Below are positions 1 to 7,603 of a stretch of DNA of 54,407 bases, one piece after another. The stretch is from Lutibacter sp. (GTDB taxonomy: Bacteria > Bacteroidota > Bacteroidia > Flavobacteriales > Flavobacteriaceae). The translations under genes and the position numbers were made by a program. The stretch spans positions 1 to 54,407 of the forward strand of contig NZ_JAKIUR010000015.1 in NCBI RefSeq assembly GCF_021647475.1, in the 5' to 3' direction. The notes under the pieces were generated by a model. It had not been told where the DNA came from. It made no database searches and worked only from the letters and a program-made list of their open reading frames with translations. Position 1 is the first letter of the stretch; each line of letters opens with the position of its first letter.

Positions 1-168
1 CTGAAGGGGCAAACTGGTGATTCTATTAATTTTATGATGGCTGCCGCTGGATTTAACTTTAGGAAATTGATGAAAAAGTTAAAAACTTCTATTGTGTGGA
101 TAATTTTGAAATTCAAAATAGCAATACGCTATAGAATAAAGTTCAATTCAATTTTAAATGTGGCTTAA
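1..168 (+). mobile_element. 3' end of an IS5-type transposase gene, cut by the window edge
   Basis: An open frame runs in from the left edge and stops with TAA at 166-168, giving 55 residues. It starts LKGQTGDSINFMMAAAGFNF, which matches the C-terminal LKG..GD.IN.M.AA..FN block of IS5/IS1182-type DDE transposases. The tail is Lys/Ile-rich. Only the last part of the protein is visible, so an intact element cannot be told from a fragment. The sequence after the stop (about 169-205) probably contains the right end of the element, but its inverted repeat cannot be checked without the left end. Family assignment is from memory of the motif. Confidence 0.65.
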
Positions 169-188
169 ATCAACCCGAAATAGTGCTT

Positions 189-218
189 TTTGAGGATTGA
201 CTAAATAAATTAAATTTG
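189..218 (+). promoter_or_regulatory. Bacteroidetes-type promoter before glutaminase
   Basis: TTTG at 189-192 and TAAATTTG at 211-218 are 18 bp apart, fitting the Bacteroidetes sigma factor pattern TTTG-N~19-TAnnTTTG. Transcription would start near 225. A TTG codon at 231 would then lie almost at the transcript end, which favours ATG 276 as the glutaminase start. The -33 element falls within or beside the presumed end of the insertion sequence. Confidence 0.55.
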
Positions 219-275
219 TAGTAGTAATTTTTGCTTGTTGTTTCTGCAATTTGTGAAATACAATACTATATAAAA

Positions 276-1202
276 ATGAATACTACTATAAATTATAACA
301 CTTTATTTTCAGTAATTGCTGCAGAAGTTGAAACTACAGTATCAGTAGGTAAAGTGGCAGATTATATTCCAGAATTAGGCAAGGTTAATCCAGATAAATT
401 TGGAGTTTGTTTAACCACATTAAATCAAAAACATTTTAAATTTGGTGATGCTAATGAAAAATTTTCAATTCAAAGTATTTCAAAAGTATTAGCATTAATT
501 TTAGCCTATAAAATTGAAGGTGAAAACCTTTGGAATAGAGTAGGAGTTGAACCTTCTGAAACTCCGTTTAATTCTTTTGTTCAACTAGAAAATAATAATG
601 GAATCCCGCGTAATCCATTAATAAATTCAGGAGCTTTAGTAATTTCTGATATTTTGGTGAGTCATCTTAAAAACCCAAAAAAAGATTTTTTAACATTTGT
701 TAGAAGCCTTTCTAATAATAAAACTATTAATTATTCGGCTCGTATTGCGGAGTCGGAAAAAGCAACAAGTTTTAGAAATGCAGCATTTATTAATTTAATG
801 AAATCGTTTGACAATATTAAAAATGATATTAATGTGGTTATGGATTTCTATTTTTATTTATGCTCTATTGAAATGACTTCTAAAGAACTTTCCAAAACGT
901 TTTTATTTTTAGCTAATTATGGCGAAAATCCATTTTCAAAAGAAAGAATAATTAGTACTAGTAAATCCAAGCGAATAAATGCAATTATGCAACTTTGTGG
1001 GTTTTACGATGAAGCCGGAGAATTTTCTTTTAAAGTGGGTTTACCGGGTAAAAGTGGTGTTGGTGGTGGTATTGTGGCAATTCATCCAGGAAAATACAGC
1101 ATTGTTGTTTGGAGTCCTGAATTAAATGAAAAAGGAAATTCTAAAAAAGGATTTAAATTTTTAGAATTATTTACTACCGAAACAGAAGCTTCAATTTTTT
1201 AA
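276..1202 (+). CDS. glsA: glutaminase A
   Basis: Hydrolyses L-glutamine to glutamate and ammonia in the cytoplasm. The 308-residue product is the usual length for the serine-dependent beta-lactamase-fold glutaminase family. The catalytic S-x-x-K pair is S67/K70 in FSIQSISK. Other family blocks are visible: the NPLINSGALV segment near residue 115 and a C-terminal GLPGKSGVGGGIVAI loop. The frame is open from a TTG at 231, but ATG 276 fits both the promoter position and the family N-terminus. It stands alone, downstream of a transposase fragment, with a short gap to a small membrane protein gene. Nothing looks damaged. Confidence 0.93.
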   Translation: MNTTINYNTLFSVIAAEVETTVSVGKVADYIPELGKVNPDKFGVCLTTLNQKHFKFGDANEKFSIQSISKVLALILAYKIEGENLWNRVGVEPSETPFNSFVQLENNNGIPRNPLINSGALVISDILVSHLKNPKKDFLTFVRSLSNNKTINYSARIAESEKATSFRNAAFINLMKSFDNIKNDINVVMDFYFYLCSIEMTSKELSKTFLFLANYGENPFSKERIISTSKSKRINAIMQLCGFYDEAGEFSFKVGLPGKSGVGGGIVAIHPGKYSIVVWSPELNEKGNSKKGFKFLELFTTETEASIF

Positions 1203-1223
1203 AGAACTATAAAAACGTCACAC

Positions 1224-1607
1224 ATGGAAACTTCAATTTTAATATCCAAAATTATAGGAATTATCTATTTTTCCTTCGGAATAGGATTGTTTTTTAATCC
1301 TTTTTATTATCAAAAAGTATTTAAAGAACTCTTTGAGAATACTTCTTATTTAATTTTAGGTGGAATATTAGCCATTATATTTGGTGTTTTCATTATTCAA
1401 TACCATAATAATTGGGTAAAAAACTGGATCGTTTTAATTACTATTATTGGTTGGGTTGCACTATTAAAAGGAATTTTATTATTAGCATTTCCAACATCAC
1501 TAACGGTATTCAAATCATTTTTTGTAAAGAAAAAAATCCATTGGTTTTTTGCCCCAATATTGATAATTTTTGGTTTAGTTTTTTTGTATTTTGGGTTTTT
1601 TCACTAA
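1224..1607 (+). CDS. small polytopic membrane protein, unknown function
   Basis: 127 residues with four hydrophobic segments, at about residues 5-25, 40-60, 65-90 and 105-125. This suggests a four-helix inner-membrane protein with short loops. A basic stretch (VKKKKIHW) precedes the last helix. It starts 21 bp after glutaminase on the same strand, so cotranscription is possible. No catalytic motif is visible and I do not recognise the family. The hydrophobic pattern and clean ATG support a real gene. A shorter ORF inside it in another frame (1412-1627) is a shadow. Confidence 0.65.
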   Translation: METSILISKIIGIIYFSFGIGLFFNPFYYQKVFKELFENTSYLILGGILAIIFGVFIIQYHNNWVKNWIVLITIIGWVALLKGILLLAFPTSLTVFKSFFVKKKIHWFFAPILIIFGLVFLYFGFFH

Positions 1608-1653
1608 AAAAACTATTTTTTAAATGATTTAACACATTATAAAATTATTACTT

Positions 1654-1863
1654 ATGAATAATGAAAAGCTTACTGGAAAAATTAGAAAAAATATTCAAAT
1701 TGGAGTTCAAGTAGAAATTATTCAAAAACATCATCAACGGACTGGCGAATTAACCGAAGGAATCGTAAAAAGAATTCTTACCAATTCTTCAAGTCATCCA
1801 CACGGCATAAAAGTTCAATTAATAACAGGTGAAGTTGGACGCGTAAAAAATGTTATACTTTAA
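1654..1863 (+). CDS. ywbE: YwbE family protein
   Basis: A 69-residue cytoplasmic protein matching the YwbE (DUF2196) family. It has the hallmark IQIGVQVEIIQKHHQRTGELTEG run and ends in an SHPHGIKVQL..GEVGRVK segment. The fold is a small beta-barrel; family members have no established biochemical role. It lies 11 bp before a transglutaminase-like gene on the same strand, suggesting a two-gene operon. Length and boundary motifs are normal for the family. Confidence 0.85.
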   Translation: MNNEKLTGKIRKNIQIGVQVEIIQKHHQRTGELTEGIVKRILTNSSSHPHGIKVQLITGEVGRVKNVIL

Positions 1864-1874
1864 CTAGTTGATGT

Positions 1875-2510
1875 ATGGATTATTTAAATGCCACCTATTA
1901 TTTTGATTATGAAACTGATGAAATTCAAAAACTCATTCAGAAATTTAAGACAGATACGCTAACCCAAAAAGAAAAAGCAAAACAGTTGTATCTTAAAATT
2001 CGTGATAATTGGAGATACAATCCTTATCGAATTAGTTTATCTAAGGAAAATTATAAGGCAAGTGTCATTTCAAAAAAAACAGAAACACATTGTATAGATA
2101 AATCTATTTTGTTAATTGCTGGTTTGCGTGGATTACAAATTCCTGCAAAAATTCATCTAGCTAAAGTGAAAAATCATATTGGTATAGAACGAATAATTGA
2201 GAAATTTGGAACTGATGAAATAAGTCCACACGGAATGGTGGATGTTTTTTTAGATGGAAAATGGCTGAAAGCATCACCTGCTTTTAATAAAGAATTATGC
2301 CTAAAATGTAATGTAGCTCCGTTAGATTTTGATGGAGAAAGTGATTCCATATTTCAGGAATTTGACAATAAAGGGAATGAATTTATGGAATATTTAGAAG
2401 ATTACGGATCATTTGATGATGTTCCAATAGATTTTATTTTTAAAAATTTTAAAGAAAACTATCCAAAAATATTTGAGAAATATGAAGGGCAAAAAGATAT
2501 CATCATCTAA
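1875..2510 (+). CDS. transglutaminase-like domain protein with an incomplete triad
   Basis: 211 residues, no signal peptide. The transglutaminase-like core runs from about residue 20 to 150. THCIDKS gives the nucleophile-type Cys near residue 72, and SPHGMVDVFLDGKWLKASPAF gives the His. In catalytic members the third residue is Asp, usually in a W..ADPT-like context after the His. Here the corresponding stretch reads KASPAFN, so a Ser appears to replace it. A second pair of cysteines occurs in ELCLKCNVAP. It could be a cysteine hydrolase using another acid or a non-catalytic binding protein. It follows ywbE by 11 bp. Confidence 0.75.
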   Translation: MDYLNATYYFDYETDEIQKLIQKFKTDTLTQKEKAKQLYLKIRDNWRYNPYRISLSKENYKASVISKKTETHCIDKSILLIAGLRGLQIPAKIHLAKVKNHIGIERIIEKFGTDEISPHGMVDVFLDGKWLKASPAFNKELCLKCNVAPLDFDGESDSIFQEFDNKGNEFMEYLEDYGSFDDVPIDFIFKNFKENYPKIFEKYEGQKDIII

Positions 2511-2601
2511 TAATTAATTTCAAATAAAATATTTGATATATACTAAAATTTTATTGATAAACAGAGGAAGTTATTATTGAAAACTTATAATATAAATAAC
2601 T

Positions 2602-4107
2602 TTATGGTTTGCTTATTTGATAAATTTTAGATGTTCCATACAAACCTTTATAAGATGTAATAAACTTTTTATTGAATTTATTAAAGTTGAAATTAAATTT
2701 ATTTTTTGAGGTGATTGACCCTCTGTTAAAAATGCTGGGTTTACCAATTATATCTGTGTAGATATTATTTTTTGAGAGTAATTTGTAGAGTTCTCCCTTA
2801 GATTTTAATTGATTTAGAAGAAGAATATTTTTATAATTATCCATACCCGTTTTATAGTAAAATTGATTTAAAACAGCATCATTTTTAACTAGGAATTTGT
2901 CATTGGGGTGATTGATGATAAAATCAACTAAAACAGCATCATTATAGTATTTATAATAATGGTTTGGAAAAATACCGTAACTAAAATTCCAGATAAAAAG
3001 ATTGAGTGCTAAGAGGATAAGAACTGTTTTATTAATTTTGTATTTTACAAATAAACTCAAGAATATTAGAAAAGGAATCATAATTATAAATTCAACATTT
3101 CCAACCGCGTAAATGGCAAATAAAAATTGAAGTATAAAAATTAAAAGATGCGTTTTTATAAAAGGATTTTCGTTGAGTTTTCGCCTTTTAAGAAGTCCTT
3201 TTCTTGAAACTAACTTAATAACTTTAAAGACGGAAAAGAAAATAAATAAAATAGGAATAACAAAAAGAAAATTCTTTCTAATAAGAAAATAAATGTTAGC
3301 GTGTATTTGAAAAAAAGTTCTAATACTACTTATAATGATTAAGATTAAATTATTCCAACCAAATTCGGTTTTGGCACTACCTGAATAGAAATCAAAGAAT
3401 ACAAAATGTATTAAATTATTTAGACTTAGCTCTTGATTGTTATAAAAAATTAAAACTAAACTATAAGCTAAGGGTACAATTAAAGCGGTTATACTATAAA
3501 CCAAGATATATTTTAATTTTTTTGAATAAAAAATTGTACCAATCAACAAACCAAACCACCAAAAAAAATGTATTTGATGAAAGAGGCAGGCTATTGTTGC
3601 AAAAAATCCACTATATAAAATATATTTTAGATACTTAGTTTTTAAGAAATTCAGAAAATAAAAACTCCCAATTAATGAGAAAGTAATAGGTATAATATAG
3701 GTTTCGTTTTCTGTACCAAACCGCCAAAGGCTAAAACTAAATCCAATAATGATAATATAAAGTAATGTCTCCTTTTTAGGGATTGAAAGTTTGGCTAGTA
3801 TTTTATAAAAAATGATAAGGTTTAATGCTTGAAAAAAAGCATTTATATACTTGGTAAATAAAAGGGTATTTATATCGCTAAAAAATAAGTTAAAAGGTTT
3901 TAATAAGCTGTATAAAAAATAGTTATAAATTAGGTGGTGTGGTAAAAATAAATTTTTAGCGTACTTAATATCCCCAGCATAAGCATAAGCATCTAAACTA
4001 GAATTATTGGTAGGATAAAAAATGTAGAACAAAGTTATAAAAACCATAACTTGATAAATGGTAATAAATTCTATTAAGTTCTTTATCCTACTAATAATTT
4101 TGTTCAA
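2602..4107 (-). CDS. polytopic membrane protein, possibly GT-C type glycosyltransferase
   Basis: 501 residues with roughly ten or more hydrophobic segments through to about residue 375, followed by a soluble C-terminal tail. The first outer loop after helix 1 contains SSLDAYAYAGDIKYA. This resembles the acidic loop found after the first helix in GT-C glycosyltransferases (ArnT/PMT-like), but the match is weak. A role in transferring a lipid-linked sugar across the membrane is inference. It is transcribed away from the transglutaminase-like gene, and the T9SS relic lies directly upstream. Very high A+T and Phe/Ile/Asn content. No break seen. Confidence 0.6.
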   Translation of the reverse strand: MNKIISRIKNLIEFITIYQVMVFITLFYIFYPTNNSSLDAYAYAGDIKYAKNLFLPHHLIYNYFLYSLLKPFNLFFSDINTLLFTKYINAFFQALNLIIFYKILAKLSIPKKETLLYIIIIGFSFSLWRFGTENETYIIPITFSLIGSFYFLNFLKTKYLKYILYSGFFATIACLFHQIHFFWWFGLLIGTIFYSKKLKYILVYSITALIVPLAYSLVLIFYNNQELSLNNLIHFVFFDFYSGSAKTEFGWNNLILIIISSIRTFFQIHANIYFLIRKNFLFVIPILFIFFSVFKVIKLVSRKGLLKRRKLNENPFIKTHLLIFILQFLFAIYAVGNVEFIIMIPFLIFLSLFVKYKINKTVLILLALNLFIWNFSYGIFPNHYYKYYNDAVLVDFIINHPNDKFLVKNDAVLNQFYYKTGMDNYKNILLLNQLKSKGELYKLLSKNNIYTDIIGKPSIFNRGSITSKNKFNFNFNKFNKKFITSYKGLYGTSKIYQISKP

Positions 4108-4116
4108 AATTTAATA

Positions 4117-4480
4117 TTAATCTTTAATTAAAATACGTTTTTCTAAGCCATCTTTGTGTTCAATTGTAACAAAATAGATACCACTTGGAAGTTTAGGCAA
4201 ATTTATAAAATTAATTTTCTTATTTATTATGTTTTGATAAACGATTACACCCTGTCTACTCATTACTTTTACTTTAGAACCTAAAAGAGAGTGATTGGAA
4301 CTCTTAATTATAAATGTGTTTGAAAAGGGGTTAGGATAAACTGATATATTTTGTTTCCTTTATTCAAGATGAGTTAGTTGTCTTTGTTACAGTATAAGTG
4401 TTAATGAACTTACTTTTAACATCTACTTTCGCATGATTTTTATAACCGTTTAATGGTTTAAATGATATTATTATAGGATA
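4117..4480 (-). pseudogene. relic of a T9SS-secreted protein (C-terminal sorting domain)
   Basis: Reading the minus strand from 4353 down to the stop at 4117-4119 gives QNISVYPNPFSNTFIIKS, then a stretch ending LPSGIYFVTIEHKDGLEKR and ILIKD. This is a textbook type A T9SS C-terminal sorting domain: VYPNPF start, LPSGIYFV core and basic KRILIKD end. Just upstream the frame hits a stop at 4360-4362. In another frame 4378-4480 encodes HAKVDVKSKFINTYTVTKT, which looks like the end of an upstream beta-sandwich domain. No start or cargo domain remains. The gene was shortened and frameshifted, so no functional product is expected. This covers the gap of about 380 bp. Confidence 0.7.
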
Positions 4481-4488
4481 AATTTGAA

Positions 4489-4692
4489 TTATCTAGTGTA
4501 ATTTTTTAGAAACTCTTTTAATGGCATTGGAGTCATATTTCTAGATCGATAATGCTGAACGTAAGTATTGTAATTTTTTTGAGCAAAATTAAATACACTG
4601 TCTGTTACGGAGTTTTCTGAAAGTGAAATGGTTCTCATAATAATAAGAATTTGGGGTTGATAATTCTTAACTATTAGAATAGTTATATTCAA
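4489..4692 (-). CDS. small ORF of doubtful reality
   Basis: An open frame of 67 codons, or 49 if it starts at the internal ATG (residue 19, reading MRTISLSENSV). The C-terminal half, NFAQKNYNTYVQHYRSRNMTPMPLKEFLKNYTR, has a balanced hydrophilic composition, but I recognise no family. It sits directly upstream of the decayed T9SS relic and may be part of the same decayed region. No clear promoter is seen. Treat it as uncertain. Confidence 0.2.
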   Translation of the reverse strand: MNITILIVKNYQPQILIIMRTISLSENSVTDSVFNFAQKNYNTYVQHYRSRNMTPMPLKEFLKNYTR

Positions 4693-4906
4693 AATAGAGT
4701 ATAAAACTACAATCTATTTTTTAGAAAAACAAGTAGAATTGCCATTTATATTGTTTTTTATGCTATTTGTTATGTTTTTGATGTGATTTATTACATCATG
4801 TAACAAGTTGTTTGCATTATAAGTCTATAAAAACATAGTATATTTACAAAAATTAGTTAAATTATTAATTCATATTGTTATCTAAAACTAGCTATATCAT
4901 TTAAAA

Positions 4907-5590
4907 ATGGGACTTTATAATAAATTTGTTCTTCCAAAAGCAATTCACTGGGCTTGTAGCCAGAAACCTAATAGGTTACAACGTAAAAAAATAATTCCAT
5001 TAGCAACGGGTAAAGTATTAGAAATAGGTATAGGATCAGGTTTAAACTTGCCTTATTATACCAAAAAGATAAAAAGCCTTATAGCTATTGACCCATCAGA
5101 AGATCTTTGGAAAAAAAATAATTTAAATACAGAAAATTTACCTTTTAATTTTGAATTTATAAAAGCTCAAGCTGAAAATATTCCATTAGCTAATAATAGT
5201 TTTGATACGGTGGTTATTACCTATGTAATGTGTACAATTCCAGATTTAGAAAAAGCTTTTTCGGAAATAAAAAGAGTATTAAAACCAACAGGAAAACTGT
5301 TGTTTTGCGAACATGGAAAAGCACCAGAAAAGGGAATCCAAAAATATCAAAATATTATAAACCCTTTTTGGAAACGTATTGGAGGAGGCTGTAATCTAAA
5401 CAGAGATATTCCAACACTTATTGAGAATAATGGTTTTATCATTGAAAAATTAGAAACCATGTATATTCCCGGTTGGAAACCCGCTAGCTTTAATTATTGG
5501 GGAATTGCCAAAACTAAAAAGTTAATTAAAATTTTTCTTATTTTATTTCAATCGTATTATTACTTCTATCTACATCAGCCATTAACATAG
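4907..5590 (+). CDS. class I SAM-dependent methyltransferase
   Basis: 227 residues with a class I methyltransferase fold. Motif I is VLEIGIGSGLNLPYY (about residues 37-51), an acidic motif II follows (LIAIDPSE), and motif IV is FDTVVITYVMCTIPDL. The family is UbiE/METTL7-like and the substrate is not predictable. Homologues as I recall them end near the FNYWGIAKTK block; here the frame continues 25 residues into a hydrophobic tail. That tail lies opposite the last codons of the convergent M1 peptidase gene (53-bp overlap). The natural stop has probably been lost. The core is intact. Confidence 0.85.
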   Translation: MGLYNKFVLPKAIHWACSQKPNRLQRKKIIPLATGKVLEIGIGSGLNLPYYTKKIKSLIAIDPSEDLWKKNNLNTENLPFNFEFIKAQAENIPLANNSFDTVVITYVMCTIPDLEKAFSEIKRVLKPTGKLLFCEHGKAPEKGIQKYQNIINPFWKRIGGGCNLNRDIPTLIENNGFIIEKLETMYIPGWKPASFNYWGIAKTKKLIKIFLILFQSYYYFYLHQPLT

Positions 5591-7373
5591 ATGTATCAAT
5601 TTCAACTTTTTTAATTGTTTTAGAAACGTTAAAAGTATAAGTTGGATTTGCCCAAGCCCAGCTTTTTAAGATGGTGTTTTTAGTAGGTTTATGACCATAC
5701 ATCATTCTTAAAGGAATAGTAAATTCTTCTGAAGTTCCATCTACATATGTAACCGAAATATCAACAGGCATTGGCATTTCACCTACTCTAGCCAAAGTAA
5801 TGGTTTTATTTTCAGCCTTAGCAATTGCATAGTCAATAGTATGTGTAGTTTCAATCCATTCATTTAAATACCAACCCAACTGTAAACCTGAAACTTTTTC
5901 AGCAGTTCTTATAAAATCATTTGGTGTTGGATGTTTAATTTTAAAATCTTTAAAATACTTTTTTAGTGTATTTGCAAGATTCTTTTTCCCAATAACATAA
6001 TTTAATTGTGATAAAAACATGCTTCCTTTTGTGTAGCTTCCAACACTAAACATTACATTAGTATTAAACCGATCTGCATGTGTAGTTAAAGGTTCATCTA
6101 ATCCATTTTTTACTACATAAAAATAACCTCCGTAATTTTTAGGAGAAAATCCTTCTACATTCCCTTTGGTAATTTCATTTGAAGCTAGTGTAGAAATATA
6201 AGTAGTAAATCCTTCATCCATCCATGAATGTTCACTTTCATTGGTAGCTAACATAAATTGAAACCACTCATGTCCAAATTCGTGAAACATAGTCCCTAAA
6301 ATGCTATTTAAAGTTTCTCCTCCAGTAATTAAAGTACACATTGGATATTCCATTCCGCCATCACCGCCTTGAATTACAGAATATTGTTTATACGGATAGT
6401 TACCAATATGTGAATTGTAATAATTTAATGCTTTAACGGTATAAGGTTGCACTTCTTTCCAAGCTTTTGCAAATTTTTTATCGTTTTTATATAAAAAATT
6501 AAGCGTAGTTCCTGTATCTGTTTTAACCACGTCATGTTGATAATTTGGATCGGCTGCCCAAGTAAAATCATGTACGTTATAAGCTTTAAAATGCCAAGTT
6601 AAATTTTTTCCTTTTGGAAGTTTTAATTTTAGATTTTTATTTTCATATCCGTGGCCTATTTCTTGTGGATTTTGCAAATTTCCGGTGCCACCAACGGTAT
6701 AATTTTTATCAATATGAAGAGTTACATCAAAATCTCCCCAAACTCCAAAAAATTCACGAGCAATATAAGGATCGGCATGCCAACCTTCAAAATCATATTC
6801 TGCTAATTTTGGATACCATTGTCCCATAGAAAGTGCTACGCCATCATTATTATTTCGCCCAGATCTTCTAATAAGAACAGGAACTTGACCTTTAAAAGTC
6901 ATTTCAAAAGTTACTTTTTTACCAGGTTTTATAGGTTCATTTAAAACTACTTGCAACACAGTTCCAATTATTTTAAACTTAACAGATTTTCCATTTTGTT
7001 TTAAGGTAAGTACTTTTAAATAACCAATTTCACTAGGTTTAAGTTTTGCTATTCTGCTTTCGTATTTTGGATTTTCTTTAGTACCAATATTAGTTACCAT
7101 TCTTTTATCAGGATCAACTATATTTTGCAATCGCATATCCATTTCGCTTTCTGGTTGAAAAGCATTAAAAAACAAATGATAAAACACCTGATGTAATTCA
7201 TTTGGAGAATTATTTGTATATACTAATTTTTGAGTACCAGTATATTGATAATTTTGAACATTTACATCAACATCCATTGTATAATTAACATGTTGTTGCC
7301 AATAAGAAGTATTATTTTGAGCAGTTAAAAAAAAAGAAATGTTTAAAAATAGAAAGGTAAATAATTTTTTCAT
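5538..7373 (-). CDS. secreted M1 family zinc metallopeptidase
   Basis: 611 residues. ATG 7373 is chosen because it opens a signal peptide (MKKLFTFLFLNISFFLTAQ); the upstream TTG at 7400 adds only unlikely residues. The zinc site is HEFGH (364-368) followed by E387, the HEXXH-x18-E spacing of gluzincins. The M1 substrate loop GXMEN appears as GGMEY (339-343). It should cleave N-terminal residues from peptides outside the cytoplasm. The N-terminal beta domain runs to about residue 270. There is no T9SS sorting tail; the protein ends NNTIEIK. It is monocistronic and convergent with the methyltransferase. Confidence 0.92.
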   Translation of the reverse strand: MKKLFTFLFLNISFFLTAQNNTSYWQQHVNYTMDVDVNVQNYQYTGTQKLVYTNNSPNELHQVFYHLFFNAFQPESEMDMRLQNIVDPDKRMVTNIGTKENPKYESRIAKLKPSEIGYLKVLTLKQNGKSVKFKIIGTVLQVVLNEPIKPGKKVTFEMTFKGQVPVLIRRSGRNNNDGVALSMGQWYPKLAEYDFEGWHADPYIAREFFGVWGDFDVTLHIDKNYTVGGTGNLQNPQEIGHGYENKNLKLKLPKGKNLTWHFKAYNVHDFTWAADPNYQHDVVKTDTGTTLNFLYKNDKKFAKAWKEVQPYTVKALNYYNSHIGNYPYKQYSVIQGGDGGMEYPMCTLITGGETLNSILGTMFHEFGHEWFQFMLATNESEHSWMDEGFTTYISTLASNEITKGNVEGFSPKNYGGYFYVVKNGLDEPLTTHADRFNTNVMFSVGSYTKGSMFLSQLNYVIGKKNLANTLKKYFKDFKIKHPTPNDFIRTAEKVSGLQLGWYLNEWIETTHTIDYAIAKAENKTITLARVGEMPMPVDISVTYVDGTSEEFTIPLRMMYGHKPTKNTILKSWAWANPTYTFNVSKTIKKVEIDTSMLMADVDRSNNTIEIK

Positions 7374-7431
7374 GAGATGTGTAATTATCAGAGGTTGCAA
7401 TATAGATATAACTTATTTAAAAGAAAAAAAT

Positions 7432-7577
7432 GACTATCTAAAAAGTCTTGAAAACCGTCATTCTGAACTTGTTTCAGAATCTCATCTTGCTGATTACCAG
7501 TGATTATGAGAACCTGAAACAAGCCCGCCTGCTGCTGGCAGGTTCAGGTTGACGAAACTTTTACTTTTTAGACAGCC
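7432..7577. repeat. MITE-like palindromic intergenic element
   Basis: A 146-bp intergenic element. The outer ends are inverted: CTATCTAAAAAGT at the left (7434-7446) against GGCTGTCTAAAAAGT read on the other strand from 7577. Inside are two inverted arms of one sequence: CGTCATTCTGAACTTGTTTC from 7456, and about 7511-7555 on the opposite strand. The second arm has an extra GC-rich piece containing CCTGCCAGCAGCAGGCGGGC. AACCTGAA (7511-7518) and TTCAGGTT (7543-7550) pair perfectly. It has no coding capacity. A related copy with the same GC-rich core lies at 33340-33442. Confidence 0.6.
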
Positions 7578-7603
7578 TCTTTTTAACAGAACATTATAAG
7601 TTC

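Noticed and set aside
1412..1627. Alternative frame inside the small membrane protein gene
   Set aside because: It overlaps a frame with coherent transmembrane segments and has poor composition.
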